Shown: positions 1 through 9,250, counted from the stretch's first letter. The stretch is DNA of 64,000 nucleotides from JANQEU01 sp965601455 (GCA_965601455.1 OZ271831.1:682001-746000); one strand, 5' to 3'. Translations and numbers: made by a program. Notes: generated by a model not told the origin, from the letters alone.

Positions 1-281
1 TGGGCAATGATGATCCCACCCAGTTCTTCCTTATCGAATCCAATCTTATCAAGTGCCGCTTCACCGGCTTTGGACGCCATGCTTCGGGTATCCATTTCAC
101 CAGCATACCTGCGTTCTTCTATGTGCGTGATCTCTTTCATCTTGCTGATGATGGCATGGGTGGATTTTGGAATCTCATTCCCGGATTTATCGAGAAAAGT
201 ATATTCTTCAAAATCCTTGTTTTCCATGACCTTCTCCGGAAGGTAGACGCCGCTGGACTTGATAATCGTGTTTCTAAACAT
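1..281 (-). CDS. 3-oxoacyl-ACP synthase III (KAS III/FabH-like), C-terminus cut by window edge
   Basis: The reverse strand is open from an ATG at 281 to the left edge and gives the first 93 residues of a protein starting MFRNTIIKSSGVYLPE. Residues near 50-60 read ITHIEERRYA, which matches the TGI-x-x-RR segment typical of the KAS III N-terminus. It is followed by a helix rich in Ala (MASKAGEAALDKIG) and a GGIIIA strand, as in FabH homologues. The family condenses acyl-CoA with malonyl-ACP, or makes related beta-keto products. The catalytic Cys, His and Asn lie beyond the window, so FabH proper cannot be told from OleA-like or specialised KAS III enzymes. A perfect palindrome sits directly upstream. 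The family is confident; the exact role is open. Confidence 0.75.
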   Translation of the reverse strand, partial: MFRNTIIKSSGVYLPEKVMENKDFEEYTFLDKSGNEIPKSTHAIISKMKEITHIEERRYAGEMDTRSMASKAGEAALDKIGFDKEELGGIIIA

Positions 282-289
282 ATATCAAA

Positions 290-309
290 TTTAGTATATA
301 AATACTAAA
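290..309. promoter_or_regulatory. Perfect inverted repeat upstream of the KAS III-like gene
   Basis: TTTAGTAT-ATAA-ATACTAAA is an 8-bp perfect inverted repeat with a 4-nt centre. It lies 8 nt upstream of the KAS III-like start codon, in the 191-bp divergent spacer shared with the Tat-exported TIM-barrel gene. Its AT-rich symmetry and position suit a repressor operator or a structured 5' leader. No regulator gene is adjacent, so the assignment is inference. Confidence 0.35.
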
Positions 310-472
310 AATACACGTATAAGAAGTTCCAGAAACTAAAATATCCTTAATATCAGTTGTTCATGACCATAATAATTCAAATAGTTGATCGACATTACGG
401 GCGACGCGGTTTTCAGAAGAGGTGTGTCGTTGAACTGATTTCAATATCTTTAAGAGACGTATAAACAAGTAA

Positions 473-1408
473 ATGACTAGAAGAGAATTAGTAAAATCAT
501 CGGTATTGGCGGGCACGGGATTGGTGATAGGGAGTACCCTTTCTGCAAAGGCAATGTATAAATCCAAGGCAGAACATCAATTTTCCTTTTGCCTGAACAC
601 CAGCACAATAATGGAGCAGGATGTGGGATTAGAAAGAGAATTGCAGATTGTTGCAGAAACTGGCTACGATGGAATTGAGATATGGATGAGAACTTTACAA
701 AGGTTTGTAGATGGAGGAGGTAATACAGATTTTCTGAAGAGTAAAGCAACGGACCTTGGAATAGCCATAGAAAACTCAATTGGTTTTGCTCCCTGGATAG
801 TGGAGGATGAAAATGAAAGAAAGAAAGGATTGGAACAAATAAAAAAGGAAATGGATCTGCTGGCAAGGGTGGGATGTAAGCGAATAGCGGCTCCTCCTTT
901 TGGAGCTACAGAATCCGAGAAAATTGAGCTTTCTAAGGTGGCAGAGAGATTTTATCAGGTTTGTGAGCTAGGAAAGGAAATGGGAGTTACTCCGCAGCTT
1001 GAGTTATGGGGATTTTCTAATAACCTGAGTCGATTTGGTGAGGCTCTATATGTTTTGGCAGAGTGTGGACACCCGGATGCGATTCTTTTACCGGATGTTT
1101 ATCATTTACGAAGAGGAGGATCCCCTTTTGAGTCTCTCGATATACTCAATGGTACGCGAATCGAAATGTTTCATATTAATGATTATCCCGGAGATATACC
1201 CAGTGATGAATTGACAGATGAAATGCGGGTATTTCCGGGTGATGGTGATGCCCCCATGAATGATATTCTGCAGTCTTTGCACTCTAAAAACAGGGAGATT
1301 GTTCTGTCACTAGAAATTTTCAATAGGGATGTATGGAAGATGGATCCGATTGTCGCTGCAAGGTTGGGTCTAGAAAAGATGAAAAATGTAGTAGAAAAAG
1401 CTATTTGA
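473..1408 (+). CDS. Tat-exported sugar phosphate isomerase/epimerase-like TIM barrel
   Basis: This 311-residue protein begins MTRRELVKSSVLAGTG, a twin-arginine signal peptide, followed by a hydrophobic stretch to about residue 27. The mature part has the features of xylose isomerase-like (AP endonuclease 2) TIM barrels: a GYDGIEIW strand near residue 65, a PQLELWGF strand near 180, a LLPDVYHLRRGG strand near 205 and an MFHINDYPG strand near 235, each carrying likely metal-binding Glu, Asp or His. Such exported proteins are common in Bacteroidota and are usually annotated as sugar phosphate isomerase/epimerase, but substrates are rarely known. It is monocistronic, divergent from the KAS III gene and convergent with the MDR gene. 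Confident in fold and export, not in substrate. Confidence 0.8.
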   Translation: MTRRELVKSSVLAGTGLVIGSTLSAKAMYKSKAEHQFSFCLNTSTIMEQDVGLERELQIVAETGYDGIEIWMRTLQRFVDGGGNTDFLKSKATDLGIAIENSIGFAPWIVEDENERKKGLEQIKKEMDLLARVGCKRIAAPPFGATESEKIELSKVAERFYQVCELGKEMGVTPQLELWGFSNNLSRFGEALYVLAECGHPDAILLPDVYHLRRGGSPFESLDILNGTRIEMFHINDYPGDIPSDELTDEMRVFPGDGDAPMNDILQSLHSKNREIVLSLEIFNRDVWKMDPIVAARLGLEKMKNVVEKAI

Positions 1409-1434
1409 CCTTCAATTGACTCATGATCCAGGTA

Positions 1435-2415
1435 CTAAGGATCAATTGCCAACAGTACATTGCCTTTCTTCTTCCCGGAATCCGCATACTGTATTCCTTC
1501 CTGTATTTCTGTCAAATCGTAACTTCGGTCGAGAAGGGGTTTGAATGCCCCTTTTTCAAGCAGATCTCGGGTGTATTCCAGGCTAGTTCTAGCTATGCCT
1601 GGAACTGCTATTTGTACTTTCTTTGATAATACTGGAGCAAACAACGAGAGAAAGATATTTTGATTGCCGGGTCCTAGTTCGGAGGAAATGTATTTGCCCC
1701 CTGAATTAAACAGGTGTTTACATTTGCCGAAACTGCTTTTGCCCACAGCATCAAATACGTGATCGTATCTTTCATTATCCGTCGTGAAATCCTCAGAGAG
1801 GTAGTTGTACACTTTATGAGCACCCCTCTCCACTATCCATTTCCTTTGAGCATCTTCTGCAACCACAGTAACAGTTGCTCCTTCGTGTATAAGAAACTGA
1901 AAACAGGCAGAACCAATGGCACCTGTTCCTCCAATCAAGAGAATTTTAGATCCGGACTCTAAAGAGACTTTATTGATGAAATTGAAAGCATAATGTGCCC
2001 CTTCGGCACTAGCAGCTGCCTCCTGAAAGGAGATAGACTCAGGAATAGTGAGTATGGCTTTTCCTGCTTTAATCGTTAGATACTCGGCATGCGATCCCAA
2101 GGTTCCGCTGTCGTCGAATCCAAAAACCCTATCTCCTGGCTTCAAGTCATCCACTTCATCACCTACTTTTTCCACTATTCCAGCGAAATCCGTTCCCGAA
2201 ATGTGATGTTTGGGTTTGGGAAACCCATAAATCAGTCGAATGAACCAGGGTCTACCGAAGATGATGCCACAGTCTGTACGATTAATGGTCGTGTACTTAA
2301 CCTTCACAAGAACTTCGTCCGGAGCAGGCTCAGGCTTTTGTAACTGTTCAACTGAAAGAACTTCAACGTTCTCCGGTGAACCGTATCGATGAAAAGTGAT
2401 GGCCTTCATGGTCAT
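1435..2415 (-). CDS. NAD(P)-dependent MDR-family alcohol dehydrogenase/quinone oxidoreductase
   Basis: This 326-residue protein has an N-terminal GroES-like domain (PAPDEVLVKVKYTTINRTD, then GTDFAGIVEKVGDEV near residue 75) and a Rossmann domain with GGTGAIGSACFQFL near residue 165. These are the hallmarks of zinc-independent quinone oxidoreductase-like medium-chain dehydrogenases. The structural-zinc Cys cluster of true alcohol dehydrogenases is absent, so an NADPH-dependent reduction of quinones or enones is likelier than alcohol oxidation. The ATG overlaps the terC stop as ATGA, so the two genes are probably translationally coupled, and this is the last gene of the run ggt-pirin-terC-MDR. 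A second in-frame ATG two codons later is an alternative start. Confidence 0.85.
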   Translation of the reverse strand: MTMKAITFHRYGSPENVEVLSVEQLQKPEPAPDEVLVKVKYTTINRTDCGIIFGRPWFIRLIYGFPKPKHHISGTDFAGIVEKVGDEVDDLKPGDRVFGFDDSGTLGSHAEYLTIKAGKAILTIPESISFQEAAASAEGAHYAFNFINKVSLESGSKILLIGGTGAIGSACFQFLIHEGATVTVVAEDAQRKWIVERGAHKVYNYLSEDFTTDNERYDHVFDAVGKSSFGKCKHLFNSGGKYISSELGPGNQNIFLSLFAPVLSKKVQIAVPGIARTSLEYTRDLLEKGAFKPLLDRSYDLTEIQEGIQYADSGKKKGNVLLAIDP

Positions 2416-3146
2416 TCAATTCGCTTATTCAACTTCACTGGGTTACGATTTCTTCGCACCCTCATGTTAATGAGCTCCACGCCAAGTGAAAAGAACACGG
2501 CGAAATAGATATAACCTTTTGGGACATGATAATGGAAGGCATCGATGACCAGCATGAACCCAATTAGAATGAGGAATGATAAAGCAAGAATTTCAAGGGT
2601 TGGGTGTTGGCTGATGAAATCGCTTATGGACTTCGCGAAAACCATCATAATGCCGATGGAGATGACAACTGCGATGATCATCAGGATTACCTGCTCAGTC
2701 AATCCGATGGCTGTGAGGATGCTATCGAAAGAGAAAATCAGGTCAAGGAGAATAATCTGTAGGATAACATTTAAGAAAGACTTGGCCTGTTTTCCACTTT
2801 CATGGGTAGCTTCACCTTCCATTTTATGTCCCACTTCCAGGGTTGACTTCAGTACCAGGAAAATACCACCAGCTAATAATATCAAGTCCCTTCCACTTGC
2901 TTCCCACGTAAACAATGTGAACAAGGGCTCTTTAAATCCAATCACCCAGGTGATTCCCAGAAGTAAGCAGATTCGAGCAATTAGTGCCAGGGCAAGGCCT
3001 AAGTTTCGTGCCTTTGGTTGTTGGTCTTTGGGAAGTTTATTAGATACAATTGAAATGAAGATAATGTTGTCGATACCCAAAACCACCTCCAGAAATGTTA
3101 AGGTGAGTAAAGCGATCCAGTTTTCGGGTTGCATGAATATTTCCAT
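2412..3146 (-). CDS. TerC-family integral membrane protein
   Basis: This 244-residue protein has about seven hydrophobic segments and the TerC signature FLEVVLGIDNIIFISI near residue 20, with a second acidic membrane motif, LLDLIFSFDSILTAIG, near residue 135. The paired Asp residues in these repeats are conserved in TerC/YjbE/Alx proteins, which several studies link to metal-ion (manganese) handling and historically to tellurite resistance. A Met four codons downstream could also be the start. It lies 20 nt after the pirin gene and overlaps the MDR gene by 4 nt. The family is clear; the transported ion is not shown by the sequence. Confidence 0.88.
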   Translation of the reverse strand: MEIFMQPENWIALLTLTFLEVVLGIDNIIFISIVSNKLPKDQQPKARNLGLALALIARICLLLGITWVIGFKEPLFTLFTWEASGRDLILLAGGIFLVLKSTLEVGHKMEGEATHESGKQAKSFLNVILQIILLDLIFSFDSILTAIGLTEQVILMIIAVVISIGIMMVFAKSISDFISQHPTLEILALSFLILIGFMLVIDAFHYHVPKGYIYFAVFFSLGVELINMRVRRNRNPVKLNKRIE

Positions 3147-3166
3147 GCAACAAATGTGGGCAATTC

Positions 3167-4039
3167 CTATTCCAAATCCTCTTCAATTAGGATCCCCATT
3201 TTCCCCATCTGATAATCCCTCATGGCCTTTAAGATTTCTGTTTCGCTGTTCATAACGAAAGGACCTTGCTGAACTACTTTTTCGTTGATAGGGGCTCCTG
3301 ATAAAACCAGGAACTGACTTTTATCTGATAGTTTAAGCCCAATTTCATTTCCCTCAATATCAAAAACGACTAGATGTTCTTTGTCGACTAAACCGTAGCC
3401 ATCTATCGAAAGACTGCCACCGATGACATATAAACAGGAGTTGTAACCGCTAGGTACACTAATGGTTTGTTGTGCTTGCTGTCCTTCACCCCAGATGATC
3501 AGCAGCTCGGATTGGGTGTTTATTGGGCTACTTAGATCTCCATAATTTCCAGCAACCAGTTTTAGACTAACATCCTCATTGGAAGAGATCATTGGCATTT
3601 GATGAGCCGATAAATATTGATATTCAGGGGGTAGCATCTTCTTATCGGAAGGACTATTTATCCACAGTTGGATCATTTCCTGACGACCATGTTTATCTAC
3701 AATTTCTTCCGATGGTCTTTCGCTATGGATGATGCCGGCACCTGCATGCATCCATTGAACATCACCCTCTTTAGCGACCTGGCTGTTGCCACGACTATCT
3801 CGGTGGTGAATCTCACCTTCCACAACGAATGTCACCGGTGAGAACCCCCGGTGCGGATGTGGTCCAACACCTTGTATTCCGGCAGGCCTGTCTCTTAAAG
3901 GTTTAATCCTGGCGTGATGTAACAGTAAGAATGGATCAACCTGTTCTACCTTTTGCGTGGGAAGGGGCTGTTTGATGGGAATTCCTCCCATGTCAATAGT
4001 TTCTGCAGGTAATAGCGAAGCTACTTTCTTATTTACCAT
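3167..4039 (-). CDS. Pirin family protein
   Basis: This 290-residue bicupin has the pirin core. The metal-site residues His61 and His63 (GPHPHRGF) pair with His105 and Glu107 (GIIHSE), the expected 3-His/1-Glu iron site of the N-terminal cupin. Pirins act as quercetin 2,3-dioxygenases in some bacteria or as redox-sensing cofactors in others. The C-terminal cupin (about 180-280) lacks an obvious metal motif, as usual. It sits 33 nt after ggt and 20 nt before terC on the same strand. Quercetinase activity is possible but should not be assumed. Confidence 0.88.
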   Translation of the reverse strand: MVNKKVASLLPAETIDMGGIPIKQPLPTQKVEQVDPFLLLHHARIKPLRDRPAGIQGVGPHPHRGFSPVTFVVEGEIHHRDSRGNSQVAKEGDVQWMHAGAGIIHSERPSEEIVDKHGRQEMIQLWINSPSDKKMLPPEYQYLSAHQMPMISSNEDVSLKLVAGNYGDLSSPINTQSELLIIWGEGQQAQQTISVPSGYNSCLYVIGGSLSIDGYGLVDKEHLVVFDIEGNEIGLKLSDKSQFLVLSGAPINEKVVQQGPFVMNSETEILKAMRDYQMGKMGILIEEDLE

Positions 4040-4072
4040 AATTGTAAAGGGTATTTCATGATACTTTACTGG

Positions 4073-5752
4073 TCAATACCCAACAGCTGCACCTTGACCG
4101 GATCTGGCGTCAGCATGACCTTCATATCGGCCCTCTTCCTCGTTCCATATGATGCCCATTAAAACACCCAATTGCTCGACTGGATACAAAGTATGTCCCA
4201 TTTCTTCCAGACTTTTACGGGTGTCCGGTGACATTAAGTCCTTTTCAAAATACATCCTATCAGGTAGCCACTGATGGTGAATTTTCATTACCTCAATTGC
4301 ACGCTCAATATTCATTTCGTAGGCCAGTACGTTGAGTACAGTTTGAAACACCGTGTTTATGATTGTTCTCCCACCTGGGCTTCCAATTACCAGGTAGGGT
4401 TTACCGTCTTTTGCTACAATTGTGGGAGTCATGCTAGAAAGCATTCGCTTCTCAGGAGCTATCAAGTTAGGTGGAGTACCTATCTGTCCCCTTGAAGTAG
4501 TTACTCCTGGCATTGGATTGAAGTCGCCCATTTCATTATTGAAAATGAACCCTAATTCTTTCGCAACCAACCTGGAACCAAAGCTATGCTCAAGGGTGTA
4601 CGTCAGGGACACTGCGTTTCCGTCTTTGTCAATCACGGAGAAGTGAGTGGTGTTACTCCCAGTACCATACAATTGTCCAAATTTACTGGAGTCGCTCGGA
4701 GAAGCCTTTTCAAGATCAATTCCATCGAAAAGCAGTTTGGCATATTTCTTATCGGTAAGGCGGTTAAGGGGTATATTTTCATTGAAATCCGGGTCTCCAA
4801 GGTGTTCGGCACGATCTGCAAATGCTCGTCTCATCGTCTCAGTGACAATATGTACGTACTCCTTAGAATTAAATTCAACGCTATCGAAGTTTACGTTTTC
4901 CATCATATTCAGCATTTGAATCAAAGCAGTTCCTCCTGAACTTGGGGGTGGCATACTGTAAATATCATAGTCAAGAAATTGCCCCTGAACGGGCTTTCTC
5001 TCAATAGCCTCGTAGGCTGCCAAATCTTCTTCCGTTATAATTCCTCCGTTTTGCTCCATGAATTTGGCAATTTTCCTGGCTACCTCGCCTGTGTAAAAAC
5101 CATCTTTTCCATTATCCCTAATTTGGGTCAAAGTATATCCCAGTTGTGGTTGATACCAGGTTGATCCGGGTTCAACGATTGAGTAAGATTCATCTCGGAA
5201 ATATTCATCCATCATTGGAAACTTATCTTTCATCCTCTCATAATACTTTGCGGCCTCGTACAAAGTCCAGTTCATTTCAAATCCTCCATTTGCCAGCTGG
5301 ATAGCAGGTTCCACTAATTCTGACCAGGATAAAGAACCATACTTCTGATGTGCATAGAAAAGACCGGCAACGGTTCCGGGGACGCCAATAGCTTTGGCGG
5401 TGAATCGATTGATCTCAGGAATAACTTCACCATTCTCATCGAGGTACATGTTCGGAGATGCTGCAATCGGTGCTTTTTCACGAAAGTCGATGGTCGTTGG
5501 ATCTCCTTCAACGGGATGGTAGACAATGAATCCACCCCCACCGATATTCCCCGCAGAAGGGTGAGTGACAGCAAGGGCAAATGCGGTTGCTACCGCAGCA
5601 TCTATTGAATTGCCACCATTCTGAAGCACTTCCACACCAACACCAGAGGCGATATCACTGGTGGATACGACCATCCCGTTACGAGCATACTCCTGGCATA
5701 CCACAAGATTGCAAATAGCTAGAGTTATGACCCAGGTGAAAAGATATTTCAT
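4073..5752 (-). CDS. ggt: Gamma-glutamyltranspeptidase (gamma-glutamyl hydrolase)
   Basis: This 559-residue precursor has a signal peptide (MKYLFTWVITLAICNLVVCQ), so it acts in the periplasm. The large-subunit motifs NGGNSIDAAVATAFAL and GNIGGGGF are present, and the autoprocessing and nucleophilic Thr is expected at Thr368 in YGTGSNTTHFSVID. Later motifs TSRGQIGTPPNL, MTPTIV and GSPGGRTI fit the small subunit and oxyanion hole. The family cleaves glutathione and other gamma-glutamyl compounds and transfers or hydrolyses the glutamyl group. It is the first gene of a minus-strand run with pirin, terC and the MDR gene. Length and motifs are complete. Confidence 0.93.
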   Translation of the reverse strand: MKYLFTWVITLAICNLVVCQEYARNGMVVSTSDIASGVGVEVLQNGGNSIDAAVATAFALAVTHPSAGNIGGGGFIVYHPVEGDPTTIDFREKAPIAASPNMYLDENGEVIPEINRFTAKAIGVPGTVAGLFYAHQKYGSLSWSELVEPAIQLANGGFEMNWTLYEAAKYYERMKDKFPMMDEYFRDESYSIVEPGSTWYQPQLGYTLTQIRDNGKDGFYTGEVARKIAKFMEQNGGIITEEDLAAYEAIERKPVQGQFLDYDIYSMPPPSSGGTALIQMLNMMENVNFDSVEFNSKEYVHIVTETMRRAFADRAEHLGDPDFNENIPLNRLTDKKYAKLLFDGIDLEKASPSDSSKFGQLYGTGSNTTHFSVIDKDGNAVSLTYTLEHSFGSRLVAKELGFIFNNEMGDFNPMPGVTTSRGQIGTPPNLIAPEKRMLSSMTPTIVAKDGKPYLVIGSPGGRTIINTVFQTVLNVLAYEMNIERAIEVMKIHHQWLPDRMYFEKDLMSPDTRKSLEEMGHTLYPVEQLGVLMGIIWNEEEGRYEGHADARSGQGAAVGY

Positions 5753-6064
5753 GATAGAAGAGATTAGAATGTCAGATATGATTTGATCCCAAGATATTCA
5801 TTCACTTTCGGATATCGAAAAGATTTACTGCGATATGCTACTCGTATTACTGACTTTGAATGAAGCTGATTAACACGGTATTTTGTGCTAAGTTTTGTCA
5901 TAAAAATCACCAGGTAAAATCCTGAAATTAGGGCTGGAAATCACCTGAAGGGCAGTAATGCCAGCATATGGGAAGAATCAATATTCCGTGTATTCTGGTG
6001 TATTTTTCATGGTGATGAATATTAGGAATTTAGTATAATAGTAGAATAAAAATCAACTAGTAAA
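5753..6064. promoter_or_regulatory. Divergent intergenic region between ggt and doxX-like gene
   Basis: This 312-bp AT-rich spacer must contain promoters for both directions. A TTTCG-GATAT-CGAAA inverted repeat (5806-5820) lies 54 nt upstream of the ggt start and is a possible operator. No ORF, RNA gene or terminator is convincing, and no good full match to the TTG-N19-TAnnTTTG promoter was found. Confidence 0.35.
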
Positions 6065-6556
6065 ATGAGTATCGGAAATATTTCAAAGTCGCAACTCAAT
6101 GCGATGGTATTTCTTCGTATCCTTATAGGGTGGCATTTCATGTACGAGGGAGTGATTAAAATGTATCAACCTTCCTGGACATCGAAAGGGTATCTTTTAA
6201 GTGCTGAAGGCTGGTTCAGTGGAATTTTTGCCTGGCTAGCGAGTGACAGTCTTATTGGAATGGTCGATTTTCTGAATATGTTTGGCCTGATGGTAGTAGG
6301 AATTGCCCTGATCTTCGGAGTATGGGAACGTCTTGGGGCCGTATTCGGTATCGCCTTGCTGATCATGTATTATCTGGCAAGACCTCCATTCCCGGGATTA
6401 TCTGAAGTAGGAACGGAAGGAAGCTATTTCATTGTGAATAAGAACCTCATCGAGATGGCTGCCTTATGGGTCCTCTACTTGTTCCCATCCGGAGCATATT
6501 TCGGCATAGGTCGCTTAATGGAAAAGAAACAATCAACTTCAACAGTAACTAATTAA
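6065..6556 (+). CDS. DoxX family integral membrane protein
   Basis: This 163-residue protein has four predicted membrane helices and the DoxX start pattern: an early LRILIGWHFMYEGVIKM helix, then a FGLMVVGIALIFGVWERLGA helix. DoxX proteins are small membrane subunits linked to quinone or thiosulfate oxidation and redox homeostasis; most have no defined substrate. It ends 5 nt before the Gfo/Idh/MocA gene, so the two form an operon. That pairing suggests the DoxX protein serves the exported oxidoreductase, but this is inference. Confidence 0.8.
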   Translation: MSIGNISKSQLNAMVFLRILIGWHFMYEGVIKMYQPSWTSKGYLLSAEGWFSGIFAWLASDSLIGMVDFLNMFGLMVVGIALIFGVWERLGAVFGIALLIMYYLARPPFPGLSEVGTEGSYFIVNKNLIEMAALWVLYLFPSGAYFGIGRLMEKKQSTSTVTN

Positions 6557-6561
6557 TAGTC

Positions 6562-8187
6562 ATGACAGAAGAAGAAAAAAATAACCTGGGCAATTGGTCC
6601 AGGAGAGATTGGTTAAAAGGAATTGCAGCGGTACCAATCACAGGTACTCTTTGGTGGGCAGGGGCTACCAAAGCTACTTCCAGGAAGAACCAAAGGAATG
6701 CAATATTGGAAACACTCAATATCAATGCATCTCCACCACCACCAAGTGGATCTATGGAAGGCGATCCTATTCGATTGGGAATTATTGGTTTTGGAATTCG
6801 TGGCCCGCAGCTCTGTAGAGCTATTGGTTTTGCTACGAAATCATGGTTGGAAAGCATGGAAGCCGCGCAACGTGAGAATCCAAATGATCAGCGCTTAACG
6901 ACTTTCCTTGAACAGGAGGATCTGAATGTACAGATTACTGCGGTTTGTGATGTATTTGATGCACATGCAAGGGAAGCGGTGGAAAGCTTCACTACTGATG
7001 ATATTAAAGTGAAGAGCTACAAATACCATGAAGACTTGTTGGCGGATAATAATGTAGATGGGGTGATCATTGCTACTCCTGACCATTGGCATGCACCAAT
7101 AGCGATGGATGCTCTCCGTGCAGGTAAGCACGTGTATGTTGAAAAACCGATGACTCATAACATCAAGGAGACCTATGATCTCCGGGATGCTGTAGTATCT
7201 TCTGGCAAAGTATTTCAGGTCGGACACCAACATCGGCAAACCCAGAGCTTCCTCACAGCACAGGACGTAATTCAAAAGAATATTCTTGGACATGTTTCAT
7301 TAATTACGGCTAACACAAACCGAAATAGTGACAACGGGGCGTGGCAGTATACGATTCACCCTGAGGCAAATCCTCAGACAATAGATTGGGATCGATTTAT
7401 TGGCAACGCGCCAATGACAGACTTCAATACTGAACATTTCTTCCGATGGAGAAAATGGTGGGCTTATGGTTCCGGGTTAAGCGGAGATTTAATGTCTCAC
7501 GACTATGATCGAATCAATTGTGTATTGAAAATGGGTATCCCTAAATCAGTCACAGCCTCTGGTGGTATCTATACCCACAGAGACGGTCGAAACGTGCCGG
7601 ACGTAATGCAAGTCAATATGGATTTTCCTGATTTTACTACCGGTACAAGCCAGGAATCAGGTAAGGAGAAAGGGATGACAATGGTATATAGTGCCACCCT
7701 TGGTAACCAGTTTTCAAGAGGAACCACATTGATGGGCCACGACGCCACGATGGAGCTTGGTAATAGTCTAACGATTTACCCGGATCAACGGTCTACACGA
7801 TTTGCTGAAATGTTGGAATCGGGTCAGATTAATTCCAACCTGCCGATCTATCAGTATGATCCTGCTTCTAGTGGTTTAGATGGAGTTACATCCGCCACTG
7901 CTAAATATTTTGCAGATAAGGGACTACTTTGGACTTATCGTGATGGTAGGCGGGTTGATTCCACTCATTTGCATTTAAGAGAATGGTTGAGTTGTATCCG
8001 AAACGGTGGTACACCTAGTTGTGATATTGTTGCTGGATTTGAAGAAGCGATTACTTCTCACATGGGAGGTATTTCTTACAAATTGGGCCGACGAATCGAT
8101 TGGGATGAGGAGAAAGGTGAAATAGTACCAGTAGAGGGATATGACCTTGATGAGGTATTGTTGGTAAACGAAGAAAAAGTGGCCTGA
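6562..8187 (+). CDS. Tat-exported Gfo/Idh/MocA family oxidoreductase
   Basis: This 541-residue protein carries a twin-arginine signal (WSRRDWLKGIAAVP) and then an NAD(P)-binding Rossmann motif, LGIIGFGIRGPQ, near residue 75. The family motif EKPM follows near residue 195, with VDGVIIATPDHWHAP before it. The length and export signal fit the periplasmic Bacteroidota branch of the family, some of whose members are GH109-like glycosidases that use a tightly bound NAD, while others dehydrogenate sugars. Which applies here cannot be read from the sequence. The gene is paired with doxX upstream and followed by a strong terminator at 8230-8253. Confidence 0.85.
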   Translation: MTEEEKNNLGNWSRRDWLKGIAAVPITGTLWWAGATKATSRKNQRNAILETLNINASPPPPSGSMEGDPIRLGIIGFGIRGPQLCRAIGFATKSWLESMEAAQRENPNDQRLTTFLEQEDLNVQITAVCDVFDAHAREAVESFTTDDIKVKSYKYHEDLLADNNVDGVIIATPDHWHAPIAMDALRAGKHVYVEKPMTHNIKETYDLRDAVVSSGKVFQVGHQHRQTQSFLTAQDVIQKNILGHVSLITANTNRNSDNGAWQYTIHPEANPQTIDWDRFIGNAPMTDFNTEHFFRWRKWWAYGSGLSGDLMSHDYDRINCVLKMGIPKSVTASGGIYTHRDGRNVPDVMQVNMDFPDFTTGTSQESGKEKGMTMVYSATLGNQFSRGTTLMGHDATMELGNSLTIYPDQRSTRFAEMLESGQINSNLPIYQYDPASSGLDGVTSATAKYFADKGLLWTYRDGRRVDSTHLHLREWLSCIRNGGTPSCDIVAGFEEAITSHMGGISYKLGRRIDWDEEKGEIVPVEGYDLDEVLLVNEEKVA

Positions 8188-8229
8188 CCAAACACTTTTT
8201 TGGTTGAAGGTTTACATATAATTCGAAAG

Positions 8230-8253
8230 GCCGGTGATTTCACCGGCTTTTTT
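8230..8253 (+). terminator. Rho-independent terminator of the doxX-oxidoreductase operon
   Basis: GCCGGTGA-TT-TCACCGGC is an 8-bp perfect stem (8230-8247) followed by six T residues. It ends the upstream operon and lies only 13 nt before the ATG of the aldo/keto reductase at 8267, so it falls in the leader of that gene if transcription starts upstream. Confidence 0.85.
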
Positions 8254-8266
8254 AATAGGAACGATC

Positions 8267-9250
8267 ATGAAATACAGAACACTAGGTAAAACCGGTTTAG
8301 AAATCTCTGAGATAAGTCTCGGTACGTGGCAGGTTGGAGGTACATGGGGAAGCGATTTCAACCACGATGGAGCGGAGAAGATTGTCAACCACGCAATAGA
8401 CGCAGGGATCAATTTCATAGATACTGCGGACGTCTATGAAAATGGTTTGAGTGAAAAAGTGGTTGGTAAAGTAGTGAGGTCCAGAGAAGAGAATGTCTAT
8501 GTGGCAACCAAATGCGGTAGACAAATCCAGCCGCATGTGAATGAAGGTTATCAATCAGATGTATTGGTGAAATATATTGAAGACAGCCTAAGAAACACCG
8601 GGCTTGATAGATTGGATCTAATTCAACTTCACTGTCCACCGACAGAAGTTTACTATCGACCAGAGATTTTTGCCATGCTAGACCGGCTGCAACAAGAAGG
8701 AAAAATCAGAAGTTATGGTGTGAGTGTAGAGAAGGTAGAGGAGGCAATAAAGGCTATCGAATACCCGGGAGTGGCGACTGTGCAGATTATATTTAATATT
8801 TTCCGACAACGGCCGAGTGACTTGTTCTTCAAGTTGGCGAAGGAACGTAATGTAGGTATCATCGCAAGAGTTCCACTTGCTAGTGGATTACTCACAGGAA
8901 AGTTTAGTCTGGAATCCACATTTTCGAAAGACGACCATCGGAGTTTCAACAGAAATGGGGAGGTATTTGACAAGGGAGAAACCTTTTCCGGGATTGATTA
9001 TGAGACCGGTTTGGGATTAGTTAAACAACTATCAAAGAGCTTTCCGAATAGAAAATTGACACATCTTGCCTTAAGATGGATTTTGGAATTTCAGGAAGTG
9101 AGTTGCGTGATTCCGGGAGCCTCTAAGCCGGAACAATTACAGGATAATCTCGAGGCTTTGAATGAAGAGGCTCTGGATGAACAGGAGATGGAGATTATAT
9201 CCCAATTATATCAAGACCGTGTGCGCCCAGTAGTCCATCATTTATGGTAG
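8267..9250 (+). CDS. Aldo/keto reductase
   Basis: This 327-residue protein begins MKYRTLGKTGLEISEISLGT, the typical aldo/keto reductase N-terminus. The catalytic tetrad is visible: Asp and Tyr in FIDTADVYENG, Lys in VATKCGR and His in LIQLHCPP. The NADPH-binding C-terminal segment IPGASKPEQLQDNL is also present. An upstream in-frame ATG at 8234 lies inside the terminator hairpin, so the start at 8267 is preferred. The protein should reduce aldehydes or ketones with NADPH in the cytoplasm; the substrate is unknown. It converges with the metallophosphatase gene, with 7 nt between stops. Confidence 0.9.
   Translation: MKYRTLGKTGLEISEISLGTWQVGGTWGSDFNHDGAEKIVNHAIDAGINFIDTADVYENGLSEKVVGKVVRSREENVYVATKCGRQIQPHVNEGYQSDVLVKYIEDSLRNTGLDRLDLIQLHCPPTEVYYRPEIFAMLDRLQQEGKIRSYGVSVEKVEEAIKAIEYPGVATVQIIFNIFRQRPSDLFFKLAKERNVGIIARVPLASGLLTGKFSLESTFSKDDHRSFNRNGEVFDKGETFSGIDYETGLGLVKQLSKSFPNRKLTHLALRWILEFQEVSCVIPGASKPEQLQDNLEALNEEALDEQEMEIISQLYQDRVRPVVHHLW

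Noticed and set aside
3658..3666. TTATCCACA, a perfect DnaA box
   Set aside because: Single copy inside the pirin coding sequence, with no cluster or AT-rich unwinding element; a chance match.
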